A stretch of DNA of 64,000 nucleotides, from assembly GCF_000512585.2 (NCBI RefSeq), contig NC_089248.1, forward strand, positions 310,001 to 374,000, written 5' to 3'. This stretch comes from Kwoniella bestiolae CBS 10118. Taxonomy: Eukaryota > Basidiomycota > Tremellomycetes > Tremellales > Cryptococcaceae. Position 1 is the first letter of the stretch; every line of letters begins with the position of its first letter. The notes under the pieces were generated by a model that saw only the letters and a list, made by a program, of their open reading frames with translations, made no database searches and was not told where the DNA came from. A program made the translations under genes and the position numbers. This document shows positions 21,002-32,806 of the stretch, one piece after another.

Positions 21002-22882
21002 ATGGTGAGTGGTCTCCATTCAGAATAGAAGAAATGGTTCATGTACCAAAAGGGACCCTATCATATCCTACTACCGTCTCTTCTTGCATGTCTCGTATCT
21101 CAATGTATTCATGTTGGATATAATGACATCGAATCACCAACTCGGGTGACCAATCCCATATCCTCTCCCGCTCCTCATAACCTCAATACACCACAACAAA
21201 TCACTAACGCATCATCTCGCTAACGCTCGATGTTGCTCGATGTTGCTCGTCACAGCTCCGTCGTCAGACCCGCGAACGACGGGAATACATCTACAAGAAA
21301 TCACAAGAATCTCAGGAGAGAGCCATCTACGAGAGGAAGCAGAAGATCAAGGATCTGTTGGCGCAGGGGAAACAATTGCCTACGGAACTTAGGAATGAGG
21401 TTAGGGGGAAGGGAGGGAAGGATTTGGTATTGGATGAGGCGCAGGTTGGTGAGTGTGGTCTCGAGCGGAGCGAATGGTCAGTTGAGCGAGAAGATGGAGG
21501 TTAGAGAGAATTGGAAGGACAGAGCAGGTCGTGGATAAGGGGGAGAAGTCGTTCTGGTATGCTCCGAGAGGAGCTGGGATAGACTCGCATAGGGGAAGAG
21601 CGGGAATAAATGATCATGTTCTGATGCCAAGAAAATGATGATGGAGTCTGAAGATATAGTTCTTATCGGAGAGGAGAGATGCGAGGCATAGTTGGATGAT
21701 GGCGAAATCAATCATATTACCTGATATCTGTATTGATGCTAATCAAACTCTGTCGCGCATAGACCCACGATCCCATATCGACGACGAATATGCCAAAGTC
21801 GGTACCTACGACCCCAAGATCGTCATCACCACCTCTCGATCTCCTTCATCCAGGCTACTCCAATTCTCCAAGGTAAGTCGCAACGTCCATTTGAATTACT
21901 TCATCTCTCTTTCCTCATTGGCCCAATACAACCATCAGACTCGACATGATGAGATCACATCAACGACCAGCTCATACACACCCTCAACATAAGCTAATAC
22001 CCCATTAACATCCAGGAACTCCGTCTAGTCTTCCCAAACTCGCACCGTCTCAACAGAGGAAACACAGTAATCAAAGACCTCGTCTCAGCCTGCAACTCCC
22101 AGGGCGTCACAGACCTCCTAGTAATCCACGAACACCGTGGTGTCCCCGACGCCCTCATAATCTCCCACTTACCACACGGACCAACCCTCTCCATGACCCT
22201 CCACAACGTGACCCTGCGACATGATGTGTCGAGTTCCAGCTCGACAGTATCAGAGCAATACCCGAATTTAATTTTCGACAATTTTCAGACACAGTTGGGG
22301 GAGAGAATTACGGGGATCTTGAAGGCTCTCTTTCCGGTGCCGAAGGATGATGCTAAGAGGGTGATGACGTTTAGGAATGAGAGTGATTTTATAAGTTTCA
22401 GGTGAGTTGGTGTGGCTGGGTGAATAGGACTAGAGACTGAGGGGTGGCATTTTGTCATATCAATGAGGAATGGGGAAATAACTTAGGAAGACCGAGTGTC
22501 GATTTATAGCTAAGGGAGGGGAGATGGAAGTCATCAATGAGGGAAGGAGCAAACAGCTAACTTCATACATTATAATCAGACACCACGTATTCGCCAAGAC
22601 AGGACACAAGGAAGTGCAACTAGCAGAAGTGGGACCGAGATTTGAAGCCAAGCGTGAGTTCAAATTCCAAATTCTCTCGGATATCATAAAAGACTATGAG
22701 TTATCATCACCCCTCGTATCGTTTTCTTCACCTCTCTCTGGTCGCATATTGGGTGTCATCGCTGATACAAATACCCCGCAGCATATGAGATTCGCCAAGG
22801 CACTATCGACCAGACAGAAGCGGATGTGGAATGGTTGTTGAGACCGTATCTTAGGACTTCGAAGAAGAGGAATCAGATTTAG
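21002..22882 (+). CDS. IMP4: U3 snoRNP protein Imp4 (Brix domain)
   Basis: Imp4 binds U3 snoRNA in the small-subunit processome and helps U3 pair with pre-rRNA. The spliced protein is 288 aa, the normal length. It starts M-LRRQTRERREYIYKK and continues to PTELRNEVRGKGG. The Brix domain follows: DPKIVITTSRSPSSRLLQF, FPNSHRLNRGN, LLVIHEHRGVPDALIISHLP, HGPTLSMTLHNV, VMTFRNESDFISFRHH and EVGPRFEAKPYEIRQGT. Exons: 21002-21004, 21256-21448, 21763-21872, 22016-22401, 22580-22653 and 22782-22882. The start is decided by homology: the family begins M-L-R-R, and the only fitting ATG abuts a GTGAGT donor at 21005, so coding exon 1 is just ATG. All five introns are long for this genome (128-314 nt). Confidence 0.95.
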
Positions 22883-23936
22883 TTTGAGTTCGTCTCTCAT
22901 ATTCACTCTTGTGCTACGGCTTTATTCCAGACCGGAATGTCAGGTGGTATCTCATCTTCACCAAGTCACTTTTGCTCGTATTTGCAAATTCCTTTGTTGT
23001 ATATTATATCATCATCACCACACCACATGCATCAACCATAATCATAGTGTAGGTCAGACCATGAAACGCTTCGCCTATAGTATCGCAGGCATATCTACCC
23101 GCTGACTTGACACATTAGATAAATCTGCATAAGACATATAACATAGATATAACTGATCCTTTCCTCTTTCCTCGTTCCTCTTTCCTTTTCTGATCTTTTG
23201 ATTTTACTTCCTAGATTCACTATATCACAGATCAAATCTTACTTCGTCGTACTTTGACATCCTGCGCTTCGACTTGATCTTTCCGTATGATGACGTTATT
23301 ATGGATGTGAATGAAAACGAGAATGAACGATAACCGGAGATTGGAGAAATGTGTTTTTATGAGATTTTTCGTTGAGCGGAATGGTATAAAATGAATGGAC
23401 TGGGTAAGATGCGATATGCGATAATGGATTGATGAGATGATGAAAATATATACAAATAACAGTTGAGTACGATGGATGAATGTAAATGTGAATGCTGGAT
23501 GATATATATGGACAACGAACAATGATGAATTGAGAAGACGATGCGACGTGATTATCAGAAAATATATGATGAAGAGTGTAAAATGATGCCTTGAAATGCG
23601 ATTGAGGTTGGATATGCTGATGATTTGAGCTTGTAGGAGGAGAATGGAAGTGCTTATTGTTTGCTAGATTATATATGTCGTTTCGTACTGATCGTGTAAT
23701 GAAGCTTTTTTTGGTAAAATTCGTTTTTAGATGGTCTTTTTATGAAATGTTCGAGAGTGATCTCGGGGATGATGCCCATGGTGATTGTTGAGAATCGTTG
23801 AGACGAAGCGACAATGCTTTGTAGTTTTACTAGCCGCTTCCAGCTCGATGTCTGACTCCGACCGCATGCATCAATCCGCTACATGGATGGAGAGTCAGCT
23901 GCATTGATCTCAGGTATCTACATGCGCAAGATAAGC
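22883..23936. other. Convergent intergenic region IMP4 / PUF, no gene supported
   Basis: About 1 kb of AT-richer sequence between two 3' ends. It holds a C/T tract near 23160-23200 and many TGATGA-like strings between 23400 and 23650, but no matching D boxes or stem that would justify a snoRNA call. Open frames here look like chance. Confidence 0.4.
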
Positions 23937-26747
23937 TCACAGCGAACGAAGCAGATCATTCCCACTTTGCGAGTTCCGCAAAGTCGTGCTGTATGCTCGA
24001 CAAGTTTGACGAACTCGGACATGTTCAGCGGGAGTGAGCTGCACAAAGGAGTCAGGATCAGCTGAGACTTCATGCTTCCCCGCAACTCGAACTTCAGCTC
24101 ACGCAAGATAGGACGAATGCTGGGCATCAGAGTGCATAATCAGCACAAACCCCATGTCAACCTTGCGCAGGCTGCACTCACTGAGATGGGCCTTGCCAAT
24201 AGATGATGTAGCAATAGCGACGATACCAGGGGTACGTCTGTCATTGACAGGTGTCAGCCACTATTTCTCACGTACACAACGATGACCTACCCATCATCAT
24301 GAGAACAGATCGCCTCGACGTATTTAACGATAGATCCTCTGCCACCTTCAGTGAGAGCGATCTTGGCGAAATTGACACCGTGATGGGTGACAGCGACAGG
24401 TGGATAAGAAGTCAGGATGGCTTCGCAAGTACGTCGGTACAGTTGAGGGTACCCGATAAGCTTGGTGATGGCGAAGCTGCCGAGGGATACGCAATCAGCT
24501 AAAATGTCCACCAGTGCAAGCAGAAATTCAGTCGACTCACTGTCCGAACTGGTTGTTCGAGATACGAGCGATGTCCGCCAGAATCTGTACGCTTGTCAGC
24601 TTGATTCTGCATGGGGCATAATGACCATGTATCCAGCTTACCTCCGCAAAGCAAGGTTCCATCAATTCTTGAGATCCGAAAACCTCAAAAACTTGTTGAA
24701 CAGCGATCGAACCGTGCTGCAGCAAAGTGAGTTAACTCGGGCACAATCAATCGAAAACTAACTCACCTCGTTTATGCAAGTCAGATCAGACCATCTCCCC
24801 ACCATCTCCTCGTTGATCCTGTTGAAACATTGTAAGCTGTCGATTCAGAGAATATCCCTAATCTAACTCACTTTGTGAAGATCTCGAATTGTCTACCTTG
24901 TCGGCATTTCTCAAGATACTAATTCAGGACATTCAGCGGAAGCTGGCTTCGCAAACAATACCACTCACTTCCCGCCATAACCTCCTGGCTCCCGTTTTCA
25001 TAGACTCAAAAATGCCAAACTTGATCAAGGCGTCCGAAATAGGCTCCTGCGCACGTTGTTGTGTCAGTCGACCATGAGTCACCACAAGACGCGGTGGCTC
25101 ACCTCCAACTCCTTGGTCAAGATAGCCTTACACAAGACATGTGTACCGAATTTATCGCTCGCGATGGGTACGATATCCTCTCTGCAATTAGTCGATCAGT
25201 TACAAGCTAAGCAAGCAAGAAAAAAAAATCAACGTACTGAATCTCTCTGATGAAAGCCATCTTATCCACCATCCCGCACCTTTCGAGTAGTTGTTGACAA
25301 AGATAATTTCCGCAAGATGTGAAGCAAAGTGGCTTTGCCCCTTCGATGATTGAACGGACGAGTATACCGGTCGGATCCGTGTTCCTAGGAAGTCCAAGAC
25401 GGCTCTGAAAGAGGTCACGCTCAGCTGAATAGAGCATTTCATGAGGAAGCAGACTTACTGCTAGGGCATTTACAGCTGCCTTCAACCCGGAGCTGACATA
25501 GATGACTGCTCAGCAATTGTACCAGGTTATCACAGCGTCAGACTCACCTCTCAGAGCTACTCTTGGGTATCCTATGCGCGATAATCCAGACGATAGGTCG
25601 GATATACTCGATGGGCATATCGGCGAAGTTGAAGGTGCCTTGTAGGATAGGTACGACCAGATGAGGTGGAGGGGAGTAATTGGCTTTATCAAGCTACATG
25701 CATCGATATCAGCTTGCATACAGACCAGGTTGAAAACAGTCTTGCCAGCTGAACCCATTCTTACTTACCTGATCTTCCCCAACATGCACGAACCTGGAAG
25801 TTTCATAGCACGTCTCAGGATCTTCAAACCTTTGTAGACCGAGTCCAGCGACCTGGCCATATCCCACTGTGGCGAAAGAAGGATTGATATTGTCGAAGAC
25901 CATAGACGAGCGAGAGCTGACGGGGGGTGAGGTGTATGCGGTAGATTGGTTGGTGTAGGCCTGTCAACGAGTCAATAGTGATCAGTGATTAGTCCACCTA
26001 ATGGGTCTGGAAATGGTGGCAATGGTACACAGGACACGACAGAGGCTAATGATACTGCGAAGACAACTGGGAAAATAGCAAAACATACGGGATAAGCATT
26101 CCTTTCTCTCAACTTCTGATTCTCCATAGTCAATTCTCGTATTTTCTCCTCGGCTATGGCGAGTCTCTGCATGACATGGGAACAGTTCAGCGGCATGGCT
26201 CTGTTTCTACAGTACTCAAAACTGACTGACCTCTTGTAAGCTGATACTTCTGTGATTTTGATTTCGTTGTTGGCCATGACCATGGTGACTTGGTCTGGTA
26301 GGTACAGGTGGACCCCAAGCACCATTGTTCACTCCGGGCATGAAAGGCGATGCGAGTGCGTGTGGAGATACTTGATTGGATTGAGGAGGGAGATCACCGA
26401 GCTGATCCAGACGGTGAGCTAGCTTGGCGAGCTGTGGATGCGGTTAAGAATGGAACGTATATTCTACTACTCACCACTCTTCGTTGTTCCCCATACCCAG
26501 CACCCAAGGTCTGACCTTGACCCATTCCACCGATATTAGAGGCGGACAAACTCCTATATCTATCCGACCACAAAGCTGGTTCGGAAGGTAAAGCGGGAGT
26601 AGCCACAACCGGGCTGACACTTCCTGAAGGAGGTGTATCTCTTGGTGTGGTATGACGAGAGACGGTCAGTGGACCTTCGATGGAGGTGGAGGATGGTTGG
26701 GAGGTAGGAGGGGTCCAGGGGGAGGTGTTGAATGGGTGGAAGGACAT
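23937..26747 (-). CDS. PUF-repeat RNA-binding protein, Jsn1/Puf2-like
   Basis: Divergent Pumilio-family protein from 17 exons. The N-terminus is Ser/Pro/Thr-rich (MSFHPFNTSPWTPP), then short coiled-coil-prone segments (LAKLAHRLDQL and RLAIAEEKIRELTMENQKL). PUF-type helices follow in order: SCGNYLCQQLLERC, SDKFGTHVLCKAIL, NEHGSIAVQQVFEVF, NNQFGHFAITKLIG and HHGVNFAKIALTEGG. The closing segment is TPGIVAIATSSIGKAHLTFVLSC, then LTPAEHVRVRQTCRAY, ending LLRSL. These resemble the Jsn1 class rather than canonical Puf3/Pumilio (inference); I see no RRM. Such proteins bind mRNA 3' UTRs and control decay or localisation. Exons 24872-24882 (11 nt, reads IFTK with its neighbour) and 24103-24119 (17 nt, reads FVLSC) are inferred from frame and repeat pattern. 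Confidence 0.82.
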
Positions 26748-27565
26748 GGTGAATGAAAAGGGACTACGAGATCAACCTTTACGTGGTGGGGGGTATGAAT
26801 GAAGGAGGTGTGAGCTGATTGTTGAATGAGATGAAGGGGTGATGTGCTATGAGAAGGGGATCATTGAGCTATGATGAAGATAGAAAGAGAAGAAGAAGAA
26901 GATATGGTGATATTGGTAAAGGGAAAGGGGATTGAGGGAAGAGATACAAGCGAGATGAGACAGACAAGGGTCAAGTCTAAGTCAATGCTGTGAAATATAT
27001 CAGATGTGATGTGAGGTAGTAAAGGTATACAAGTTGAGTCAGCTGCGTGGCCTTTGCCAAAGACGGAAGAGATGTGAAATACGATGAGAAAGAAGAGAAA
27101 GAAGAAGAGAATGAGATGTGAGATTGTGTATTATATATATGTGTTCGTATCCAAGCTCATGTAGGTACTCTTTCTCTCTCTCTCTCTTTCCCAAAAGTCG
27201 TACTAAACCGCATGCATGCACTCGATCAATTTTAGTGGAAGGGTGGACATGCACAAAGTCACTCGCGGTGGAGTCCCACAGTCACGTGATATTGGTTTGA
27301 ATTGATTCCGTTGTCATCTTTCAACTTAGTGATTGCATAGATATCAGGCTCACCCTGCTTGAGTGATTGATTGATTCGCTGGTTTGCTGATTTGCTACAT
27401 AGCAGTGAAAGAGTGCATAGATATCGAATATAACAGCTCATCAACAATAGCATACATCCAACCTATACATACATATCAACACCTTCAGCAATAACACCCG
27501 TACCATCGCCCAAGATCAACGATCACCTTAATACCCCTACCTACCGACAGACAAACACAGTAAAA
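26748..27565. other. Divergent promoter region PUF / complex I subunit
   Basis: About 820 bases upstream of both genes. It contains a purine-rich stretch (26860-26960), a CT microsatellite near 27170-27190, and a TCACGTGA octamer at 27282-27289. No coding exon supported. Confidence 0.45.
27282..27289. promoter_or_regulatory. TCACGTGA octamer upstream of complex I subunit gene
   Basis: Perfect palindrome 277 bases before the ATG of the NDUFB10-type gene and about 535 bases before the divergent PUF gene. Same octamer as at NAF1. Cbf1-type sites are known upstream of respiratory and ribosome-related genes in some fungi. Confidence 0.4.
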
Positions 27566-28262
27566 ATGGCTACTACACCAACGATGGACGAGTACAGACG
27601 TATGTTGTGTCTTTGCTTCTCTCTCTCCTCATCTCTCATGTCAAGGGAATATGCTAATGAGTATACACCTTCATATCTCAAACCTCCTTCTTCATGCTTT
27701 CTTCGCAATCAAAAACAAAATCAACATCAAAACCCTGCGCATGCCCATGCCCATACTGTCCGTGAAACCAAACACCCTTCGCCCGCCCAGAAATACTCAA
27801 ATCCCGAGACGAGCACATCCGAGAATCATGGATCAAAGCAATGGAAGCGCGACTAGTAAGAGAGGAGTTACAAAAATGTTATAGAGGGGAGGGTGTCAAC
27901 CATTTGCAGAACTGTAAGGATCTGGCGGAGAAGTACGCGGGGATGATTAGGGAGAACAAGGTGGGTCACCCGTTTTCTCAAAGCATAATCTGTGGATTCT
28001 CCAGTAAAGAAGGGAGAGAGGAGAAGGCTGAGGTCCGAGAGAGGGAAGGATGATAAGGGAGATCAGGCAATACCGAGTATAACTTAGTTCTTCAATGAGG
28101 ATCTCCCGGTAGTTCTAACTCCATGAGGATCTCAAATTCTATCTCCCCATCCTTCTTGTCGTTAGAAATTAAACGACATATCGTGTGAGAGTACTCATGC
28201 TGACTCGCCGATTTCAACTACAGGTAAAAGGATACAAACAAATCGACACGGATATGCCCTAG
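27566..28262 (+). CDS. NADH:ubiquinone oxidoreductase NDUFB10/PDSW-type (12 kDa) subunit
   Basis: An accessory subunit of the mitochondrial complex I membrane arm. Three exons (27566-27599, 27791-27960, 28224-28262) splice in frame to 80 aa. The sequence runs MATTPTMDEYRQ, then SRDEHIRESWIKAMEARL, then VREELQKCYRGEGVNHLQNC, and closes with KYAGMIRENKVKGYKQID before TDMP. The Cys pair (C-X11-C around KCYRGEGVNHLQNCK) is typical of this subunit family, which enters the intermembrane space and is oxidised there. There is no N-terminal presequence, as expected. The first exon is only 34 nt and both introns are long (191 and 263 nt), so the gene is easily missed by plain frame finding. It converges on MEMO1 with 176 bases between stops. 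Confidence 0.9.
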
Positions 28263-28438
28263 ACAGTCTTTCTTTCATAGAAGAACTGTCTCATGTATCT
28301 TGTGGCCTTCTTCCCGATGTACAAACATAAATATCATCTCATTCTCACTAATATCTAATACACAGAATCGACTATACAATTCTCCCATCGCTTCCTCATT
28401 CCCTCTCTGCCAGACTATCAATCTCATATCCCGTTTAA

Positions 28439-30308
28439 TCACTTGGGCACCCTCAACACCCCACTCACATAACTAACACTACTATCCCCCCCATCCAGAC
28501 ACTTACTACTTTGTTCGTACCTCACGAAAGTGAACTCGGGTTTTTGTGAATCCGGCTTGTCCAAGTAGATATGTTGGATGAGATAAAGGAGCGCAGTAAT
28601 GGGGTTTCGACCGCAGATGGTGTTCTATACTCAACGCAAGATCAGCTGAGCAACTCTCATCACCCTCAAAATCATCCCGGCATTCCCAATTAACATGGGA
28701 TTCTTCCCTTCATGTAGATAGGTACCCTTTCACCTCCCCCCGTAAACCCCCTTCACCCACTGCAGCACATCCATCCCGAACACCATGATCGGATCCTTTT
28801 CGAAGATGCTTCACTCACCTTGGTCTTCCACAAATAAGCCTCCCACCTCCGCACCGCCCCTTCTTCCGCAGGGTGTCTAAGCAGATCCATCCCCTCATGA
28901 TCCATATATTGTATAGACTTCCAGATTGGTGTATCCCTATTACTCTGCGAGGGAGTGAACTTCCTAATCAGGTCGGGAGGACTGAACGATGCTGGTGGGG
29001 TTTCGTGCGGGACTGGAGGGACGGGGTAGGGAGGCGGGGGTGCGTTGGGGTAGTATGGTGTGCAGGAGAATCTCGTGCCCCTGCGATATCAAAGGCAAAC
29101 AATCAGTACGATGATGGATGTATCTCACATGGGTGAGCCGCCTGGTACGGGTGGAATGGCACAGCAATAATATGACGTGTTCATCTGAGAATGAGAATGA
29201 AGTGAGAGAAATAATCACACACCAATGACAGAAATCCGACGAAATGATAAAAAACGTCTCATCATCCTCCCAGTACTTCGCTAACACTTTACTAAGCTCA
29301 TCAAGCGTATCAGCTGTAGGATGTCCAACCAGTATAGGAACGAGGGTGAGATCGGGTTTACTGCGTCATCAACGCATACAACAAATCAGCTTCGGCAAGC
29401 AACAAGATATCGGACGAAGAGGCGGGTAAACCTACTCCCTGAACATATGTCTGATATAGGGCAAATGCATTTCCAAGCTGTGTTCGTCCTCGTCAACTGA
29501 GGATTTCATCGTGGAGAATATCCCTGTCGCTTTGAGTTCATCGATGGCTACGATTCCAAAGGAGTAATCGTCAGCGATGCTTGTCGCAGCAGATTACATG
29601 TCATCTCTGCACGCAGCCGCAGTCAAGAGGAAGGAAGTGAGGTTCTGAGAAAGTATGATGAAACCCACTCTTCAAATCCAAGGTGATATCACCCACGGGC
29701 GTTTCATAGCTCTTAAATCCTGATAGAGCCACTCCAGGGATATAGGCATGATGAGATGGACCAAGGAGGAAGACTCGTTTGCTAAGCACCCATGCATATA
29801 GATATCAACTTCAGCAGTCCCACCTTATGAACCTTGCTGTACATCCTGCCCTCCGTACCGAGGACCGGCTCTTCCACCATGTTCAGTCTGACCATCGGGT
29901 AGGAGCGGATGTACAGGAAGCCAGAACCACTCACATCTTGTCAACAGGGATACTAGCATAAGCCCAAGCTGCCGTCGGCCCACTATAACTATACCCCGCA
30001 TGAGGCGCTATAATAGCTTTAGCATCTACCACCGGGTGGTGATAGTTGAGTTCGGGGATTGGTGTGACTTTGGATAGGTTGGTGGAGAGCTGTTGGCGGA
30101 GTTGTGTCTCTGCGAGGGTATAGTTCTATCAGTAATGATAGTTTGACGCGGTGATGATGACTGGCAGAGGAAGGGTATACACACCCGAAGCGCTGTACCA
30201 GCTTCCTGCGTGGGTAGCTTCTCTTGCGCTGTTTGGTATCGCAAGATGTTAGTGAGCACTCTCGTTCTCATGGGTAAGCATCGCAGGTCCGACTTACCTG
30301 CTTGGCAT
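28439..30308 (-). CDS. MEMO1: MEMO1-family protein
   Basis: Member of the Memo family, related in fold to non-haem iron dioxygenases; proposed roles include redox/copper handling and cell motility signalling in animals. The first coding exon is 11 nt (ATGCCAAGCAG, 30298-30308). After a 50-70 nt intron comes REATHAGSWYSAS, matching the family N-terminus. Conserved blocks follow: AIIAPHAGYSYSGP, RVFLLGPSHHAYIPG, DEDEHSLEMHLPYI, TLVPILVGHPTADTLDEL, FIISSDFCHWGTRFS, SIQYMDHEGMDLL and NTICGRNPITALLYLI. The putative metal/active-site His and Cys residues (HAG, SHH, EMHLP, DFCHW) are all present. Relative to the human protein there is an added Pro-rich loop after RFSCTPYYP, containing APPPPYPVPPVPHETPP. 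Ends GVLRVPK. Confidence 0.93.
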
Positions 30309-30785
30309 TGTGTCTCTAATATATCAGTCTTGTTATGAAGAGAGGTAAGAAAGTGGATAGATGGGTAGCCTTGATATCTTATCTATGCAGATTTATTATT
30401 CCCTTCCTTCCTGTCGCCATCAAGGGTGGACACATTTGTAGACGGTGCTATATGGGGTCCCCATCGGAATGACGTAGCTTGCTGTAACCACACCATCCTC
30501 AGATGACCATACGAATACCAGGATACAAGAATGCAACGCAACAAGCTATCACCTCACGTCGTATCATCATGCATATAAGAGTTAGGATCGGTATAGACAA
30601 TGAGGTGTATGTGTACATGTATAGTGATGTAGAGTATTCTGTGAAGGTGTAATAGCATTGAATGTCCTTGCATTTGTGTTTCTTCATTTTGACTTCTTCT
30701 TTCGCTTTTTGCTCTACTTCCTACTTCTGACCATCTTACGAGGATATCTCTCACACTCTCCACAGCCATCCATATCCCCGATCAC
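30309..30785. other. Intergenic between MEMO1 5' end and AGM1 3' end
   Basis: Presumed MEMO1 promoter plus AGM1 3' UTR. Short open frames on the minus strand around 30500-30770 have no recognisable homology. No gene supported. Confidence 0.45.
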
Positions 30786-32806
30786 CTACGTCTGACCAGA
30801 TCCCCACTTAACCAAATCCGTCACAGCAAATGCCAGACCTATCCCAAATCATCTTCATCAGCTCCCATCCATAATTGACAGAGAGGGACAACTCACTATC
30901 AGCCTCAGCAGTGGTCTTCGCCTCGGCATAAACTCTCACGCAATCCTCCGTCCCCGAAGGTCGGACGAACGATCTTCCCATATCATATTTCCTCATCGCC
31001 TCGTCAATCTTCTCCTGCAATCCCTGGGGGTACTGCAACCTCCTCTCCGCATCAGTCGCGACAAAAATCGACCTATCGGGAACTTCCACTTTAACCAATC
31101 TATTAGGCAGGTCCTCGTACCCCGCATCCCACTCCGGTGCACCCCATCCCCTATGAGCCAGCACGGCTTCCACCAACAGCATGTCCGAGAGGGCATCTCC
31201 CACAGCCTGGTTGATCAATTCACTGAAGGCAAGTAGGTTTTTGATGGCATTGGCAGAATCTGGTGATTGTGGTGAAGCGGTTTTCAAAGCTTTGATAGCT
31301 CCATCTGAGAAGAGGACAGTACCGTGTCCGTTCGCTTCGAAATATACTCCAATATCGTATCGATGAGCTGCGTGATGCAAGTGCTTCACTCCGGTAGGTA
31401 CACAGGTTACAGGAATATTTCGCTGTCATCTCACCAAGATCAGCTGGACGTCCCTTGTAATGGTGTAGCTGAAGTTAGACTCACACTGGTAAGATACTTC
31501 GTTGAGCTTCCATTAGCATAAGCAGTCTGGACCACCCCAACTTGCAACTTGTGCTCCTCATCCAACTTCGCTTTTACCACCAAATCACCCAGGAACATAG
31601 CCACCATGACTGCGATCTTATCTCCATCTAACAGTCTGAATGTACCCTTCGTCTCGTGTAGATAGTAATACACGATCCTATCTGCGTCTCCGTCGAACGA
31701 ACAGGCTCTAGTACCAGCCTTGGACAGGACGTTGGACGATTGGACGGAAGGTGGTAATGCCTGTTTGGTCTTGACGAAGTCTGCTCCGCACATATGATTT
31801 AATGCTCCTTTCTCTGATGTTGAGGTGTTGAGTGGATGTACGGGTAGGATGTCGCCCAGGGTCGATATAAACTCTTGTAATGCTATGGCTCCTACTCCGT
31901 TGGCACAGTCGACGTATAATGAGGCGAGTGGACCTCGATTGCCCTGATACATCTCACTAGTATTAGCGTAATCCTTCGTATCGTTCTCAAAGAGGAACAA
32001 ACGGTGAGCTGAAACTCACGATTAAAGTCTTGAAAGCACCAGCCATCTTCTGATTATACCCCTCCTTTGTGGGTTTCCCATACTCCCCCGTCTTATCGTT
32101 CGTAGCCTTCGTCACGTAGTGCAATATCGGTGTAGTCGTTATACCCAGATTAACCGTCTTAACAGATTCACCGAAAACTTCAAAACCCTTCTCCAAAGCT
32201 TTGATCAACTCGGGTCCAGAAGGCCTTGTATCATATGCGTAAACTATATTTGCAGGTTGGTGCAGATCCACTCTGAGATGTGTCGCTAGGGTCGTGAATG
32301 TTGAAATGAGTGATTGAGTCGTTGGGCAATTTGAGAGGGCGGTAGCATGAGCTTCCCAGGTGGGATCTAACATTTCTCCGGAGGGGTCCACGAGCTTGAC
32401 TCCGTTGTCCTAAATAGGTACAGATATTTAAAGTCAGCTGTGTTCCTGACAGATGCAATTGGATATTGGTCGAGCTTACAGGTTCAGGATTATGCGAAGC
32501 AGTGACCATCACTCCTATGGTGGCTCCTTCAAGTCGCTTGGACCGAAGCACAGCTAAGAGTCCTACTCTGAATAAAACAGAGGGAAGCTTGGTAGCCCTG
32601 GGCAATGAGGTACATCAGCTTTACAGGATGCGAAAATAAGGCCTTGTCTGCAAGAGCTGAGCTTACAGCGTTCTGAATCCAGCTGTACCGTAGGTGTAGT
32701 TCACATGCTCAGGCTTGGGGTACTCGTTCGCCCCTTCCGCAATTGAGTTGAGCAATAATGCGTGCTCGTGGGCTGCTTTTGTAGGTGACTTTGTGGGTGA
32801 TGACAT
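30786..32806 (-). CDS. AGM1: Phosphoacetylglucosamine mutase
   Basis: Interconverts N-acetylglucosamine-6-phosphate and N-acetylglucosamine-1-phosphate, a required step to UDP-GlcNAc for chitin, N-glycans and GPI anchors. The start MSSPTKSPTKAAHEHALL leads into YTYGTAGFRTL. The phosphoserine active-site loop is TASHNPEPDNGVK. Next come AYDTRPSGPELIKAL and DCANGVGAIALQEF. The metal-binding loop is SFDGDADRIVYYY, followed by LDGDKIAV, QTAYANGSSTKYLT, TGVKHLHHAA, YFEANGHGTVLFS and the phosphate-binding FVRPSGTEDCVRVYAEA. These are the four signature loops of the alpha-D-phosphohexomutase superfamily in the AGM1 version. The last exon encodes LAFAVTDLVKWGSGQT. About six short introns. Divergent from CWC22 across a 605-base promoter. 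Confidence 0.95.

Noticed and set aside
23400..23660. Clustered TGATGA strings suggesting C/D snoRNAs between IMP4 and the PUF gene
   Set aside because: No properly spaced D boxes or terminal stems; AT-rich composition makes TGATGA frequent by chance.
24099..24182. An earlier stop for the PUF protein at 24099-24101
   Set aside because: It needs read-through of a clear GTGAGT...CCCAG intron and gives a C-terminus unlike PUF proteins; the spliced version continues with family-like sequence to 23937.
27165..27195. CT-repeat tract
   Set aside because: Simple pyrimidine tract common in fungal promoters; not a notable repeat array.
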